From contig CANJKZ010000174.1 in assembly GCA_947471745.1 (NCBI GenBank), positions 3,767,001 through 3,831,000 of the forward strand: a stretch of DNA of 64,000 nucleotides, given 5' to 3'. The notes beneath the pieces are model-generated. The model was not told where the DNA came from, searched no databases, and worked only from the letters and a program-made list of their open reading frames with translations. This DNA comes from Closterium sp. Naga37s-1 (lineage: Eukaryota > Streptophyta > Zygnematophyceae > Desmidiales > Closteriaceae). Positions 55,875-64,000 of the stretch are shown in pieces; position 1 is the stretch's first letter; the number at the start of each line of letters is the position of its first letter. Made by a program: the position numbers and the translations under genes.

Positions 55875-56353
55875 CTACTCTGGGACTTGAGTCTTGAAAA
55901 CGATCTTAAGGGCTTTTCTCAACTCAACAGAGCTTTCTTCCTGCCCTGAAAGTGTAGTGCCACAAATTGCACAGCCTTTCCTTTGTTTTGCCCCCTGCCC
56001 ACAAACGGCTTGAAATATTCGTAACGCACTGAGGTTGGCGTTTTCATGCTTTCCCTCGGGCAGACGTGAAGCTTTTTCTTCTTGCCCTGGGATCAGAACA
56101 GAAAGAAATATTAGGCATAAGGGGCAGGCAACAAACAATGGAGGTAGTGACTTAAGGAGTCCATTCGAGTGTTTTGGAGTGTTTTCTAGTGTGTGTGTGT
56201 GCGTGCGTGGGTGCGTGGGTGCGTGTGTGCGTGTGCGTGTGCGTGTGCGTGGGCGTGTGTGGGCGTGTGTGGGCGTGTGTGTGTGTGGGCGTGTGGGCGT
56301 GTGTGTGTGTGTGTGTGTGTGGGCGTGTGTGTGTGCGCGTGTGCGTGCGTGTG

Positions 56354-56434
<81 letters not shown>

Positions 56435-58383
56435 TTTGTTTCCCTTTGTGATTGAGCTCTCTCTGCTAATGAAAGTAAGGCCTCCGCAGCCCACCTGTCC
56501 GTTAATGACAGCTCTCTGTGCTAATGAAAGATGCTACCGCAATGCCCCCATTACTGTTTCACTCGATGGTGAAAGGTAAATACAAATGAAAAGTACCATG
56601 CCATACAAAAGATGCCATAAAATGTTGTCCAACAGTGTACAAAGCTGTAACATACTGTACAAATTTTATGTTGCAACACCCTGCAACAAGGCTGCAGCAG
56701 CATACCCAGAACAGAGAAGTTGTTATCAGAGGCACACCACCCGGCATCGCTCCAAGCACTCGCCTCGCACTGCCGGGGTGCACACAGCGACTCCGCCTTG
56801 AAGCCCGGCTGGAACTTGCTGTGAATTCGCGGGTACTGGGCTGACTTCTCCTTGTCCTTGCACTGCCCGGTTGAGGGGGTTGGGGGGGGGAGGGGGAGGG
56901 GGGAGGTTGGGGGGATGAGGGAAAATGAGGGAAAGGAGGAAAGGCAATGGACAGGGAAAAGGTTGGAAGGGAGGTAGGGAGGAAGGGTGACGAGGAAACG
57001 TGAGGGAAGAGTGCCCAGAGACCATTCTTATATGGAAGTCGCCAAGCTGATACAAACCGAGGTTGATGTAGTCCATTTTGTTTGAGGTTGATTTTGAGAA
57101 TTTTTGTTTGAGGTTGATTTTGAGAATTCTCAAAATCAACCTCAGGCAAGGGAGGAAGGGGGACGAGGAAACGCGAGTGAAGAGTGCCCAGAGACCATTC
57201 ACTCGGGGGTGGTCCCAGGCTGGTCTGCCGGGCTGGTCTGCCGGGCTGGTTCGGCGGGCTGGTCTGCCGGGCTATGTTGCACTATACGCTTAGGGTGTTA
57301 TTCGTTTCACGTTTTTGCGTTCACGTATAAACGCAAAAACGTGAAACGGGGACAAATGCGCGACACGAAAAGCTGGGCAGACAAAAAAAAAAAAACATAA
57401 GTTCGCGCTCTTTCCGTACGCACGTGTACCGACATTTTGATTCGCGTTTTTTTCAATCATGGGACGTGCAAAACCGAGTCGCCACGTTCACCCCACGTAC
57501 ATCAACATTGCCCAATCACCCCCAACAAGTCGTGACCAACCACAGCATTGCATTACTGCTGTATTTTCCTTTGCTTTAAGCCTACTGCACGCACGCAGCT
57601 CACTGAGCTATGTCTGGATCTGGAGTAGCGACCGCGGGAGCCTGGATTGCTAGAAAGCTGCTGCTGAGCGGGAGGAGGGACAATAGAGGAAGCTTCCCGT
57701 TCCTTTCCTGCTGCTGACGCAGCTGCTGCTGACGCATCTCCTTCTGCTGCAGAAGATCCGATATGACTGGTACGTTGGCTGCTGACGTGGCTGCTGCTGA
57801 CATGGAATGGATTGCAGACAGGAGGAACGCTATAGCGAGTACGACTGCCCTGTAGGAATGAGGACAGGGAGGGGAGTTTGGGGGAGGTAAGGGGGAGGTA
57901 GTGGGGAGGTAGTGAGAGGGGGAGGGTGGTAAGGGGCAGGTAGGGGGAATGAGGGAAAAGATGATTGGGTGGGGAGATTGGTGGAGGTGGGAAGAAGGGT
58001 AGGGGGGATAAGATCGAGCATCCCATGCCATCCCATGCCATCCCATGCCATCCCATGCCATCCCATGCCATGCCATCCCATGCCATGCCATGCCATCCCA
58101 TCCCATCCCATCCCATGCCATCCCATCCCATCCCATCCCATCCCATCCCATCCCATCCCATCCCATCCCATCCCATCCCATCCCATCCCATCCCATCCGA
58201 TGCCATCCCATCCCATGCCATGCCATGCCCCGCTCCATTACTCATGCAAAACGCGCTCAGCAGCAGCCATACCGTACCAAACCACACCGCATCGCACCTC
58301 ACCACACCACGCCGCACTCCGCTACTCACGCACAACGCGGTCAGCACAAGGAGGACGGATGCGGGCCCACTCCGCGCCGCCAT
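55875..58383 (-). CDS. Possible small secreted protein, four exons
   Basis: Not recognised. Exons 58330-58383, 57604-57849, 56706-56862 and 55875-56086 have GT/AG sites and matching phases, giving about 222 residues. Exon 1 encodes [18 protein letters not shown], a signal-peptide-like start. Exon 2 is Ser/Ala/His-rich. Exon 3 has [20 protein letters not shown] then several Cys ([20 protein letters not shown]). Exon 4 has [18 protein letters not shown]-like ATATATA lies about 67 bp upstream on the minus strand. A decayed copy of the exon 1 donor sits at 58235. Part of exon 4 (near 55930-56020) is echoed at 53018-53110. Could be chance assembly of frames; RNA evidence is needed. Confidence 0.4.
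56190..56435. repeat. GT/GTGC microsatellite
   Basis: About 245 bases of GT with GC and GG variants. Cys/Val-rich open frames over it are artefacts. Confidence 0.95.
57081..57144. repeat. 36-bp perfect palindrome, AATT core, beside its own half-copy
   Basis: 57109-57144 is a perfect 36-bp palindrome centred on GAATTC, containing the 18-bp family core at 57118-57135. The left arm (GTTTGAGGTTGATTTTGAGA) is also present just before it at 57080-57100. It lies in the putative intron of the small-protein gene. Confidence 0.96.
57303..57348. repeat. Perfect hairpin, 19-bp arms, 8-nt loop
   Basis: CGTTTCACGTTTTTGCGTT (57303-57321), loop CACGTATA, then the exact reverse complement at 57330-57348. 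Function unknown. Confidence 0.95.
58018..58232. repeat. Pentameric CATCC/CATGC satellite
   Basis: About 215 bases of CCATC/GCCAT five-base units (the minus strand reads MGWDG repeats). A shorter version occurs at 33090-33125. Not coding. Confidence 0.95.
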
Positions 58384-58459
58384 CCAGACAGCGTGCTGCA
58401 CCGTCAAGTCCTTAATCGATAAGAGGTTGTCTTATCGGAGATGCTTTTTCTATATATAA

Positions 58460-59622
58460 ACGCGCAGGCGCCTTCTAACCGCGCAGGCGCATTCAATGCG
58501 TCTTCCCAACGCGCCCGCCCTCCGCGCGGTTGACGTCACGGTCGCGGCTTCCGCACTTTCAGCCCTGCGCGCGCGGAAGTGTGTGCCTTTCCGCCATCGC
58601 TTGCGCTTCGGCGAGCAGCCGCTGCTCCACGGGGCGACACGTGGAAGGGGAGTGGCGATAATCCCATCTAGGTCAGCGTCGCGGAGCGCTGTGGGTGGCA
58701 TCTACAGCAGTACCAGTTTCAGTTCAGTCAGCTGGGGTTGCCTGTTTGGACGGTTGTACGGACGGAATTTCGCGTCTCACGGTTGTACCGACGAACTTTC
58801 GCACCTTAAAGCTCGCGTCTCATGTTTCTGCCATCCAACCAAGTGTTAAACGGTTGGAATCCGGTAACAGCAGAGTTTGTCGCGAAGCACACCAAAGCAA
58901 GGGGTGGTTGGGAAAGTTGGCTGTCGCACACTTCCCCGTGCACACCAAGTGTTTACAACTCCCAAAAATATGAGACTCTGAACTGAACGTTGACAGAACC
59001 CAGGACCAAACCTGTCACCCTTGCCTCGGTTTCCCCCCAAACCAACCCACCCTGGTTTGTTTTGGCCTCGATCTTTTGGAGTTCGCTGTGTTTTTTTCGC
59101 CCACTCGTCAAATATTTCGACTTTCGTTACCCAATCAAACCCTGGCAAACCCAACCAAGTGTTAAACGGTTGGAAATTAGAGACGCGAGCTTTAACGATT
59201 GTACAGACAAAACTTGGCGCCCTTACGAGACTCGATTGAGGGGCACCCGGAAAGAACTACAATCGAGAAACGAAGAGGGTGTAGCGAGTGACTTGAGAAT
59301 TCTAACTAACTATTATGAAGGGAACACACAAATTACATCAACGCATTTATCTTGAATGCTAGTGTATCCCTATTCGTTAATATTCGCATAGACTCAGTTC
59401 AAGTTACGTATGGTGATGGATCGTCCAATATGAAGCAGTCACAGCATTGAAATCCCGTCTAGTACATTCATAACGTTCAGAACCGTTTTGGAATCCTGAC
59501 GACAATTGTGACCCACACACTTTGGAACACGCCAATGTGGCGATCGAGCTCACAGTTTCGGTCTGTTCCCAACCCTCATCCGGTGTGTCAAATGTGACGG
59601 GTCCTCGTTGTCACGTCATTAG
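58460..59622. other. Noncoding region with a 24-bp dispersed repeat
   Basis: CCAACCAAGTGTTAAACGGT plus TGGA occurs at about 58837 and 59151. AAAGCTCGCGTCTC (58808) and GAGACGCGAGCTTT (59179) are inverted. A plus-strand frame from 58496 has no recognisable content. Nothing else seen. Confidence 0.5.
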
Positions 59623-60059
59623 TGTTGCGATCAGAAGTTGATCGTTCCTAGGATCACCTCGGGAAGGTTCGCACACGTCTGAGTAGTGGTGGTGGGCCCT
59701 TGACCTCAATAGCAGAGTGGATGTAAAATGCTTGAGATGAATAAAATATGCAAATACAAGGATATAAATAAGAGTACAATTGAGTACGAATCGACCTAGG
59801 CTAGCCATGTACTCTAAGGGGTGCATTCCCTTATTGCAGCGAAATCAAACTGTGCGACTCCAAACGGTTACGAACTGCCTGGGTAGAATACTCGCCACTG
59901 CTGCTGCCTGATGCTGTCTGCCCGACGGTCCTGATCCTTTCGTAACTGTCTGACCTTTCGCGTTACTTCCGCCTTTTCGTCTTCAGCCTCGATACTGCAT
60001 GTTTCGATTGCTGCGGTTAGGAGTGCACAGTAATGCTTCATTCATTTCTATTTGTAACA
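59623..60059 (-). repeat. Candidate 3' LTR of copia element C
   Basis: On the minus strand a purine tract (AGTGAAGGGGGG) just after the RNase H stop is followed at 60059 by TGTTACAAATAG, a typical LTR start. A fitting end, ...TCGCAACA, lies at 59623. The other LTR is outside the window, so this cannot be confirmed by comparison. Confidence 0.45.
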
Positions 60060-60749
60060 CCCCCCTTCACTCCTGGCCGTAGCAGGTCTTGACCCGCTTG
60101 ACCACTCCGCTGAGTTCGGAGCAGTGCTGAACTGCTGACGTGGCAATTTCTTGGTGAGAAAATCAGCCGCCATGTTACACGTCGGGCAGTAGGTCAAGTC
60201 AACCTTGCCCTTGTCAACTTCGTCCTTGACGAAGAAGTACCGCAGCGCGATGTGCTTGGTGCGGTTGACGAACCCAGATTTGTTTGCGATCCTGATCGCA
60301 CTCTGGTTGTCACAGTGCTGGCGGAATTTCGGCGAAGCGGGAATTTTCGCCTCCTGCAGCAACTCCTGTAGGTAGAGGCCTTCGCGAACAACTGCTGTTG
60401 CTGCGATGAATTCGGCTTCCGCCGACGACAGGGCAACCAGCTCCTGTTTCTGTGAGTTCCAGGAGATGGGGCCGCTGGGCTCGAGGCGAAAAAGGAATCC
60501 TGTCCTGGACCGTCGATTTTCGGGGTCAGCGCCGTGATCAGCATCCACGTAGCCGACGAGGTTGAAGGACGCGGTTGGGATGGTGGAGTAGCAGAGCCCA
60601 ACATTGGGCGTGGAGATGAAGAACTGGAGAGCTTGCTGAATATCTAGCAGATTCTCAGCCATTGGTTTGCGAGAGTACTGAGCCAACTGGCTCGCGATGT
60701 AGGAGAGATCGGGCGTGCAGGTAACAGAAGCGAATAGTAGGCATCCCAA
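60048..60749 (-). CDS. Copia RNase H domain, element C
   Basis: LVGYVDADHGADPENRRSRT, ISWNSQKQELVALSSAEAEF and HCDNQSAIRIANKSG, NRTKHIALRYFFVKD are the standard copia RNase H motifs with the catalytic acidic residues (D in YVDAD, E in SSAEAE, D in HCDNQSA). It directly continues the RT frame below, from which one stop near 60765 separates it. Confidence 0.88.
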   Translation of the reverse strand: MGCLLFASVTCTPDLSYIASQLAQYSRKPMAENLLDIQQALQFFISTPNVGLCYSTIPTASFNLVGYVDADHGADPENRRSRTGFLFRLEPSGPISWNSQKQELVALSSAEAEFIAATAVVREGLYLQELLQEAKIPASPKFRQHCDNQSAIRIANKSGFVNRTKHIALRYFFVKDEVDKGKVDLTYCPTCNMAADFLTKKLPRQQFSTAPNSAEWSSGSRPATARSEGGCYK

Positions 60750-60764
60750 CTGCTGCTGGTAATT

Positions 60765-61180
60765 CTAAAGCCCAGCGGGGGACAGGGCTTTGTTGTCAGG
60801 CTTGTGGTTGGGTCCTGGAGTGCGGTAAGGGGTGGAGAGTGGTGCAGGTGAGATCTTAAAAAGCTCACAAAGTTCCTCTGCGTACTTGGCTGCCGAGAGA
60901 TGAATGGCTTCTGGCGAGTAGGAGATGTTGAGGCCGAGGAACTGCTTCACGTCATGGTTGCAAGTGATATCGACGCGTCCCACGAGATTCTTCTCGAACT
61001 GCTCAAGCAAATCGCTTCTTGACAATGTGTAGAGGAGATCGTCGACGTAGACTGTGAGCAGGATGTATTCGCCGCGAAAATCGCGGCGATACATCCCAGG
61101 ATCGTGAGGCAACTGCTTGAACCCAATTTCAAGCAGAATGTTGGCATGGGGAATCCGCGACCCCACGGCGAAATGGAGGC
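60765..61180 (-). pseudogene. Copia reverse transcriptase C-terminal part, element C
   Basis: ILLEIGFKQLPHDPGMYRRD, then ILLTVYVDDLL (YVDD catalytic box) and QFLGLNISYSPEAIHLSAAK. The front half of RT is absent at the deletion and a stop lies before the RNase H frame, so it is non-functional. Confidence 0.85.
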
Positions 61181-62919
61181 GCTCTCCTCTTCTCCCCACT
61201 GGCGCGACCCCACGGCGAAACGGAGTCACGACGCGCCAACTCTTCTTCCTCCGCCATGGTGAGTTTCGCCGTGGGGTCGCGCCAGTGGGGGTAGATCTCC
61301 ATGAACTTATCCTTTATGTAGGGTCGCGGTACGCCGTGCGCATCGAGGGTGCCGACGCCAGTGCCGCGCAGCATGCCTCGAAGATGTTGTGATGCAGGTC
61401 CGGGGAGGGGATGTTCCCCCGTTCCGAAGACGACGCGGGTGGCGGTTTCGAGCTCCATGTTGGACAGTCCTTCTTCAGACGGTGCTTCCCGCTCTGCTTT
61501 GGCGATGGCGGCAAGGCCACGGCCGGCAATCACGCTCGTTGAGGCTGTGGGAGTGTGGCAATCTCTGCAGATGGCGTCAGGGTCGGGGTCATGCAGCGCC
61601 AGCTCGCGCGGGTGAGGGTGATGCGGCACCCATGGTCTTCCGTCTGGGTGTTTCCAGTTACGGTGGTGAATGTGTTCGAAGCGTAGAGGAACGAGATCGA
61701 TCAGCTCCTGTGAGTCGCCGCTGCAGTCGGGGATGTCGAAGTCGAGGATGTACACTCCGTTCTCGGAGTGTGCTCGTCCGATCTGCCGGCGCACCTTTTT
61801 CGGCGCCGTGTAGTGCAGGAGGATGTCGCATGTGCGGAGGTCGGTGCTGAGCTCGACTCCGCAATCCATGAGTTGTGCCGCCGAAAGAAGATTGAAGTGC
61901 AGATTCTGGACGATCAGCACATCATTCAATGTGATGTGCGTGGGACTTCCCCGCGCTTTGAGCATGACGATCCCTTGCGCGCTTGAGCGCAGACGTGTGT
62001 TGTTCGCCACAGTGACGTAAGTCACGACAGGAGTGGGGATGGTGTTGGATATGTAACGCTCAGAGCCCACCATATGCTTCCCACAGCAGCTATCCAGGTA
62101 CCACGTGTTGTAGCGCCTGTTGTCGCTACGTGCGAGCAGCGCCAGTCGCGGAGTAACGATGTGCGTTGTGTCGTACTTGAGAAACCGTTTGCGCGAGATC
62201 CAATCGATTGGGGCTGCCCGCTGATCAGGCACATGCAGGGGACTTTCAAGCAGCGGGACTAGAAGATTCCAGCCCTGGTTGTCGTCGTCGCTGAAATCGT
62301 GGCGCGTGCTGAATGGATTGTTGTTCGAGAACGCTCCGATTGGGTGACGTGCTGGCTCAGGTGACGGCAATCGCGCGTGGGGACGACGTGATCCGCTTGT
62401 CATCGTCATGTTGCCCATGACGTTGCGGACGGGGGCAGTTGGTGGCTGCTGCTGCTGATGCTGAACCGATGGGTTCAGGTTGCGCAATGGGGGTTGGAGC
62501 CCCTGGGCTTGACGCGTGTCGCTTCGTGTGTCTTGACGGCCGGACCGGTTGCTCGGATTGGTCTGACGAGGGCGAGATCGGAATTTGCATCGATCTGCCA
62601 GATGCCCGAAATTTCTGCAAATTTTGCAGTAAAGGCGTCGCGGCCGTCGCTCTTCTGTGTTGTATGCGTAGAAGGCGAGGCGTTCCTGGTCTCGTCGCGG
62701 CGCTGGTCGCTGGTGGTCCATATCCCTTTGTTTGACAAGAAGGGCGGCGCATAGGGCGGCCTCCGAGATGACCCCCTGCTGTCGGAGAAGCGCCTTGCAG
62801 GGCCGCCATTCTGGGCCGAGCCCTTGAAGCACGATATTAACGAAAATCTCCTCAGAGATCGTGCTTCCCAGTTTCTCGATTTGATCGCGTAAGCTCCGAC
62901 AGCGGTTGACGTAGCTATT
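61180..62919 (-). CDS. Copia gag (C-terminal) and protease, element C
   Basis: Contains GLGPEWRPCKALLRQQG, a CCHC knuckle (CKICRNFGHLADRC), and a protease with WYLDSCCGKHM where the family usually has DSGAS. The same DSCCG change occurs in element B. It ends in low-complexity sequence at the internal deletion. Its upstream continuation resumes at 63295, beyond the inserted miniature element. Confidence 0.85.
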
Positions 62920-63294
62920 TGTCAGTAGATCTGCACTGTGGATGCCCGATTGATCCTGGAGAGGGTTACAGGCGCGTTCGCCTGGGGGGTTATGGGCGCA
63001 CTGACCCGCTACTGAAACAAGCCCTTTTATCCCAATGGTCTAGTGGTTGGGATTCTGACATGGTATCAGAGCGGTCTCGGGTTCGATTCCCGGTGCATGC
63101 ACATGTAGGCCGTTGCCGCTGTGCTTAGTCCTGGGCCTCCCATTGTGGAGGGGTGTCAGTAGATCTGCACTGTGGATGCCCGATTGATCCTGGAGAGGGT
63201 TACAGGCGCGTTCGCCTGGGGGGTTATGGGCGCACTGACCCGCTACTGAAACAAGCCCTTTTATCCCAATGGTCTAGTGGTTGGGATTCTGACA
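62920..63294 (+). mobile_element. Miniature LTR retrotransposon (TRIM), 375 bp
   Basis: Two identical 141-bp LTRs (62920-63060 and 63154-63294), each starting TGTCAG and ending CTGACA, flank only 93 bp. The internal part starts with TGGTATCAGAGC (63061-63072), the standard initiator-Met primer binding site directly after the LTR, and ends in a purine tract (TGTGGAGGGG). Flanks CTATT/CTGTT form a near-perfect 5-bp target repeat, and removal restores the host gag frame. It has no coding capacity and must be mobilised in trans. LTR identity indicates recent insertion. Confidence 0.92.
63036..63090 (+). promoter_or_regulatory. Pol III A-box and B-box-like pair across LTR/PBS junction
   Basis: TGGTCTAGTGGTT (63036-63048, LTR end) matches a tRNA A box as in tRNA-Glu, and GGTTCGATTCC (63080-63090, internal) is a full consensus B box, 44 nt apart. 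The intervening sequence includes the primer binding site. A TTTT run in the second LTR (about 63260) could terminate a short transcript. Inferred from consensus only. Confidence 0.6.
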
Positions 63295-63997
63295 CTGTTG
63301 GCCTTCTCCCCTTGGGCCATTTTAGTCTCCAGTAGCTGCTGGAGCAGGCGGCTTGATGAGACCGAATCTTTCGGTTGGTACATGCCATTCAAGTGGCGCC
63401 AAGCGTCGAGGGCTGGAGCGGAGGTCGTTTTGTACGAACGAATGCTCAACTGCTCCGCCGACGACATGTTCCGCAGGAGGACGCCGTACACCATCAACGA
63501 CTCGTTGTAGTACTGTGCCCGGGCGTCAGCGGTATCCTCAGCAGGTCCCGAGTAGCTCCCGTCGAAATAGTGGAATATCTGCGCGTTTTGCAGCAGCAGC
63601 TCCAGCTCGAAGCTCCACGTATAGAAGTCTCTGCCGTCAAAACACACACTTGTCTTTATTTTTGATATGCTAAAAAACCTTGATTGCGCAGAGAGAATTG
63701 CTTCTTCGCTGGGACGGGGAGTTTGGGAGTTGAGCCATAAGTGTCGAAGGAGAAGGTGTGCCGGGCGGTATTGTGGCCGTTCGAGGCCCGTTGAGTGGGT
63801 TGGGAAGAAGTTCCCGCGTCGCCATTCCGCAATGTTTGGAGTCCTTGCTCCAAGCTGGTGAGTCGCTGAAGCAGTTGTGCGAGGACAGTCGTTTCCTCGC
63901 TTGTCGCAGCCGGGTTGGGCTGCGCTTCAGCCGTCAGATTCGTCTGACCACCAGATCCCCCGGCCATTCTCACACGCGAGCGTGTGCCGGACGCCAC
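63295..63997 (-). CDS. Copia gag N-terminal part, element C
   Basis: Begins MASGTRSRVRMAGGSGGQTN, then FYTWSFELELLLQN and SSAEQLSIRSYKTTSAPALD. It runs into the miniature LTR element at 63294. The gag frame is continuous across the insertion if the element and one copy of its 5-bp target repeat are ignored. Confidence 0.85.
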
Positions 63998-64000
63998 TTT

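Larger units (their letters stand above)
59623..64000 (-). mobile_element. Ty1/copia retrotransposon C, internally deleted, cut by right edge
   Basis: Minus-strand element with gag (63997 down to about 61.7 kb, split by the miniature LTR element), zinc knuckle, protease, then after a deletion the end of reverse transcriptase and RNase H. Integrase and the N-terminal part of RT are missing. At the deletion (61.15-61.30 kb) the motif CGCGACCCCACGGCGAAA appears twice directly and once inverted. Gag and protease resemble element B, so B and C belong to one lineage. Confidence 0.85.

Noticed and set aside
56035-56579. Cys/Val-rich protein frames
   Set aside because: They are translations of a GT microsatellite.
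21776-57144. Palindromes as assembly gap fillers or library adapter remnants
   Set aside because: Four different cores, graded decay together with divergence of the flanking copies, and presence inside open coding frames argue against a technical origin, although raw reads should still be checked.
57965-58459. Long Pro/Ser/His and Met/Gly/Trp/Asp repeat proteins
   Set aside because: They are translations of the CCATC pentamer satellite.
58496-58849. 117-codon plus-strand frame downstream of a TATA-like sequence
   Set aside because: GC-rich composition alone could keep it open; no recognisable motif or splice continuation.
63024-63096. A functional tRNA gene
   Set aside because: A- and B-box-like sequences are present, but no acceptor stem pairs and position 33 of the would-be anticodon loop is not T; the region is explained by the LTR end and primer site.

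Overview
The window is nuclear DNA from a plant-type eukaryote. Four genes have canonical GT/AG introns whose phases close in frame: a plastid-type 3-ketoacyl-ACP synthase III with a transit-like N-terminus, a plant-type ionotropic glutamate receptor-like channel (GLR), a (6-4)-photolyase/animal-type cryptochrome, and a dihydroneopterin aldolase (FolB). The gene set and Ty1/copia content fit a streptophyte. My best guess is a charophyte green alga such as a Closterium-like zygnematophyte, at low confidence, because no sequence search was possible.

Layout. 1-8.0 kb: two defective minus-strand copia elements; element A (1-3.75 kb, cut by the window edge) appears to sit inside element B (about 3.85-8 kb). 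8.0-9.3 kb: noncoding, with long C runs. 9.3-11.0 kb: a one-exon TMEM41/VTT membrane protein gene (-). 11.0-12.6 kb: noncoding, with a 40-bp-arm hairpin and a tRNA-Ala(AGC). 12.6-17.5 kb: KAS III (-, 8 exons). 17.7-18.5 kb: a segment bounded by 35-bp perfect inverted repeats. About 18.5-40.2 kb: the GLR (-), with signal peptide, amino-terminal receptor domain, ligand-binding halves, membrane segments and a very long disordered C-terminal tail. 40.76-41.19 kb: a fold-back element. 42.2-49.4 kb: the photolyase/cryptochrome (+, 13 exons). 49.95-52.3 kb: FolB (+) followed by a diverged second FolB-like unit. 53.0-55.4 kb: a broken partial copy of the GLR tail (-). 55.9-58.4 kb: a possible small secreted-protein gene (-, 4 exons). 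59.6-64.0 kb: a third copia element (-, internally deleted), interrupted in gag by a 375-bp miniature LTR element.

Three things stand out. (1) A dispersed family of 18-bp palindromes, TTTTGAG-NNNN-CTCAAAA, with a self-complementary 4-bp core (TCGA, ACGT, GCGC or AATT). They are concentrated between 21.8 and 57.2 kb and repeatedly sit exactly between two copies of a 13-100 bp tandem duplication. (2) Nearly every intron-containing gene carries extra partial copies of its own exons in the flanking introns. (3) The 375-bp miniature LTR element (62920-63294) has identical 141-bp LTRs, an initiator-Met primer binding site, and Pol III A-box and B-box-like sequences spanning the LTR/PBS junction.

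The window is not an operon or pathway cluster; the host genes are functionally unrelated neighbours. Its shared feature is a mode of local duplication that shapes introns and, in places, coding sequence.
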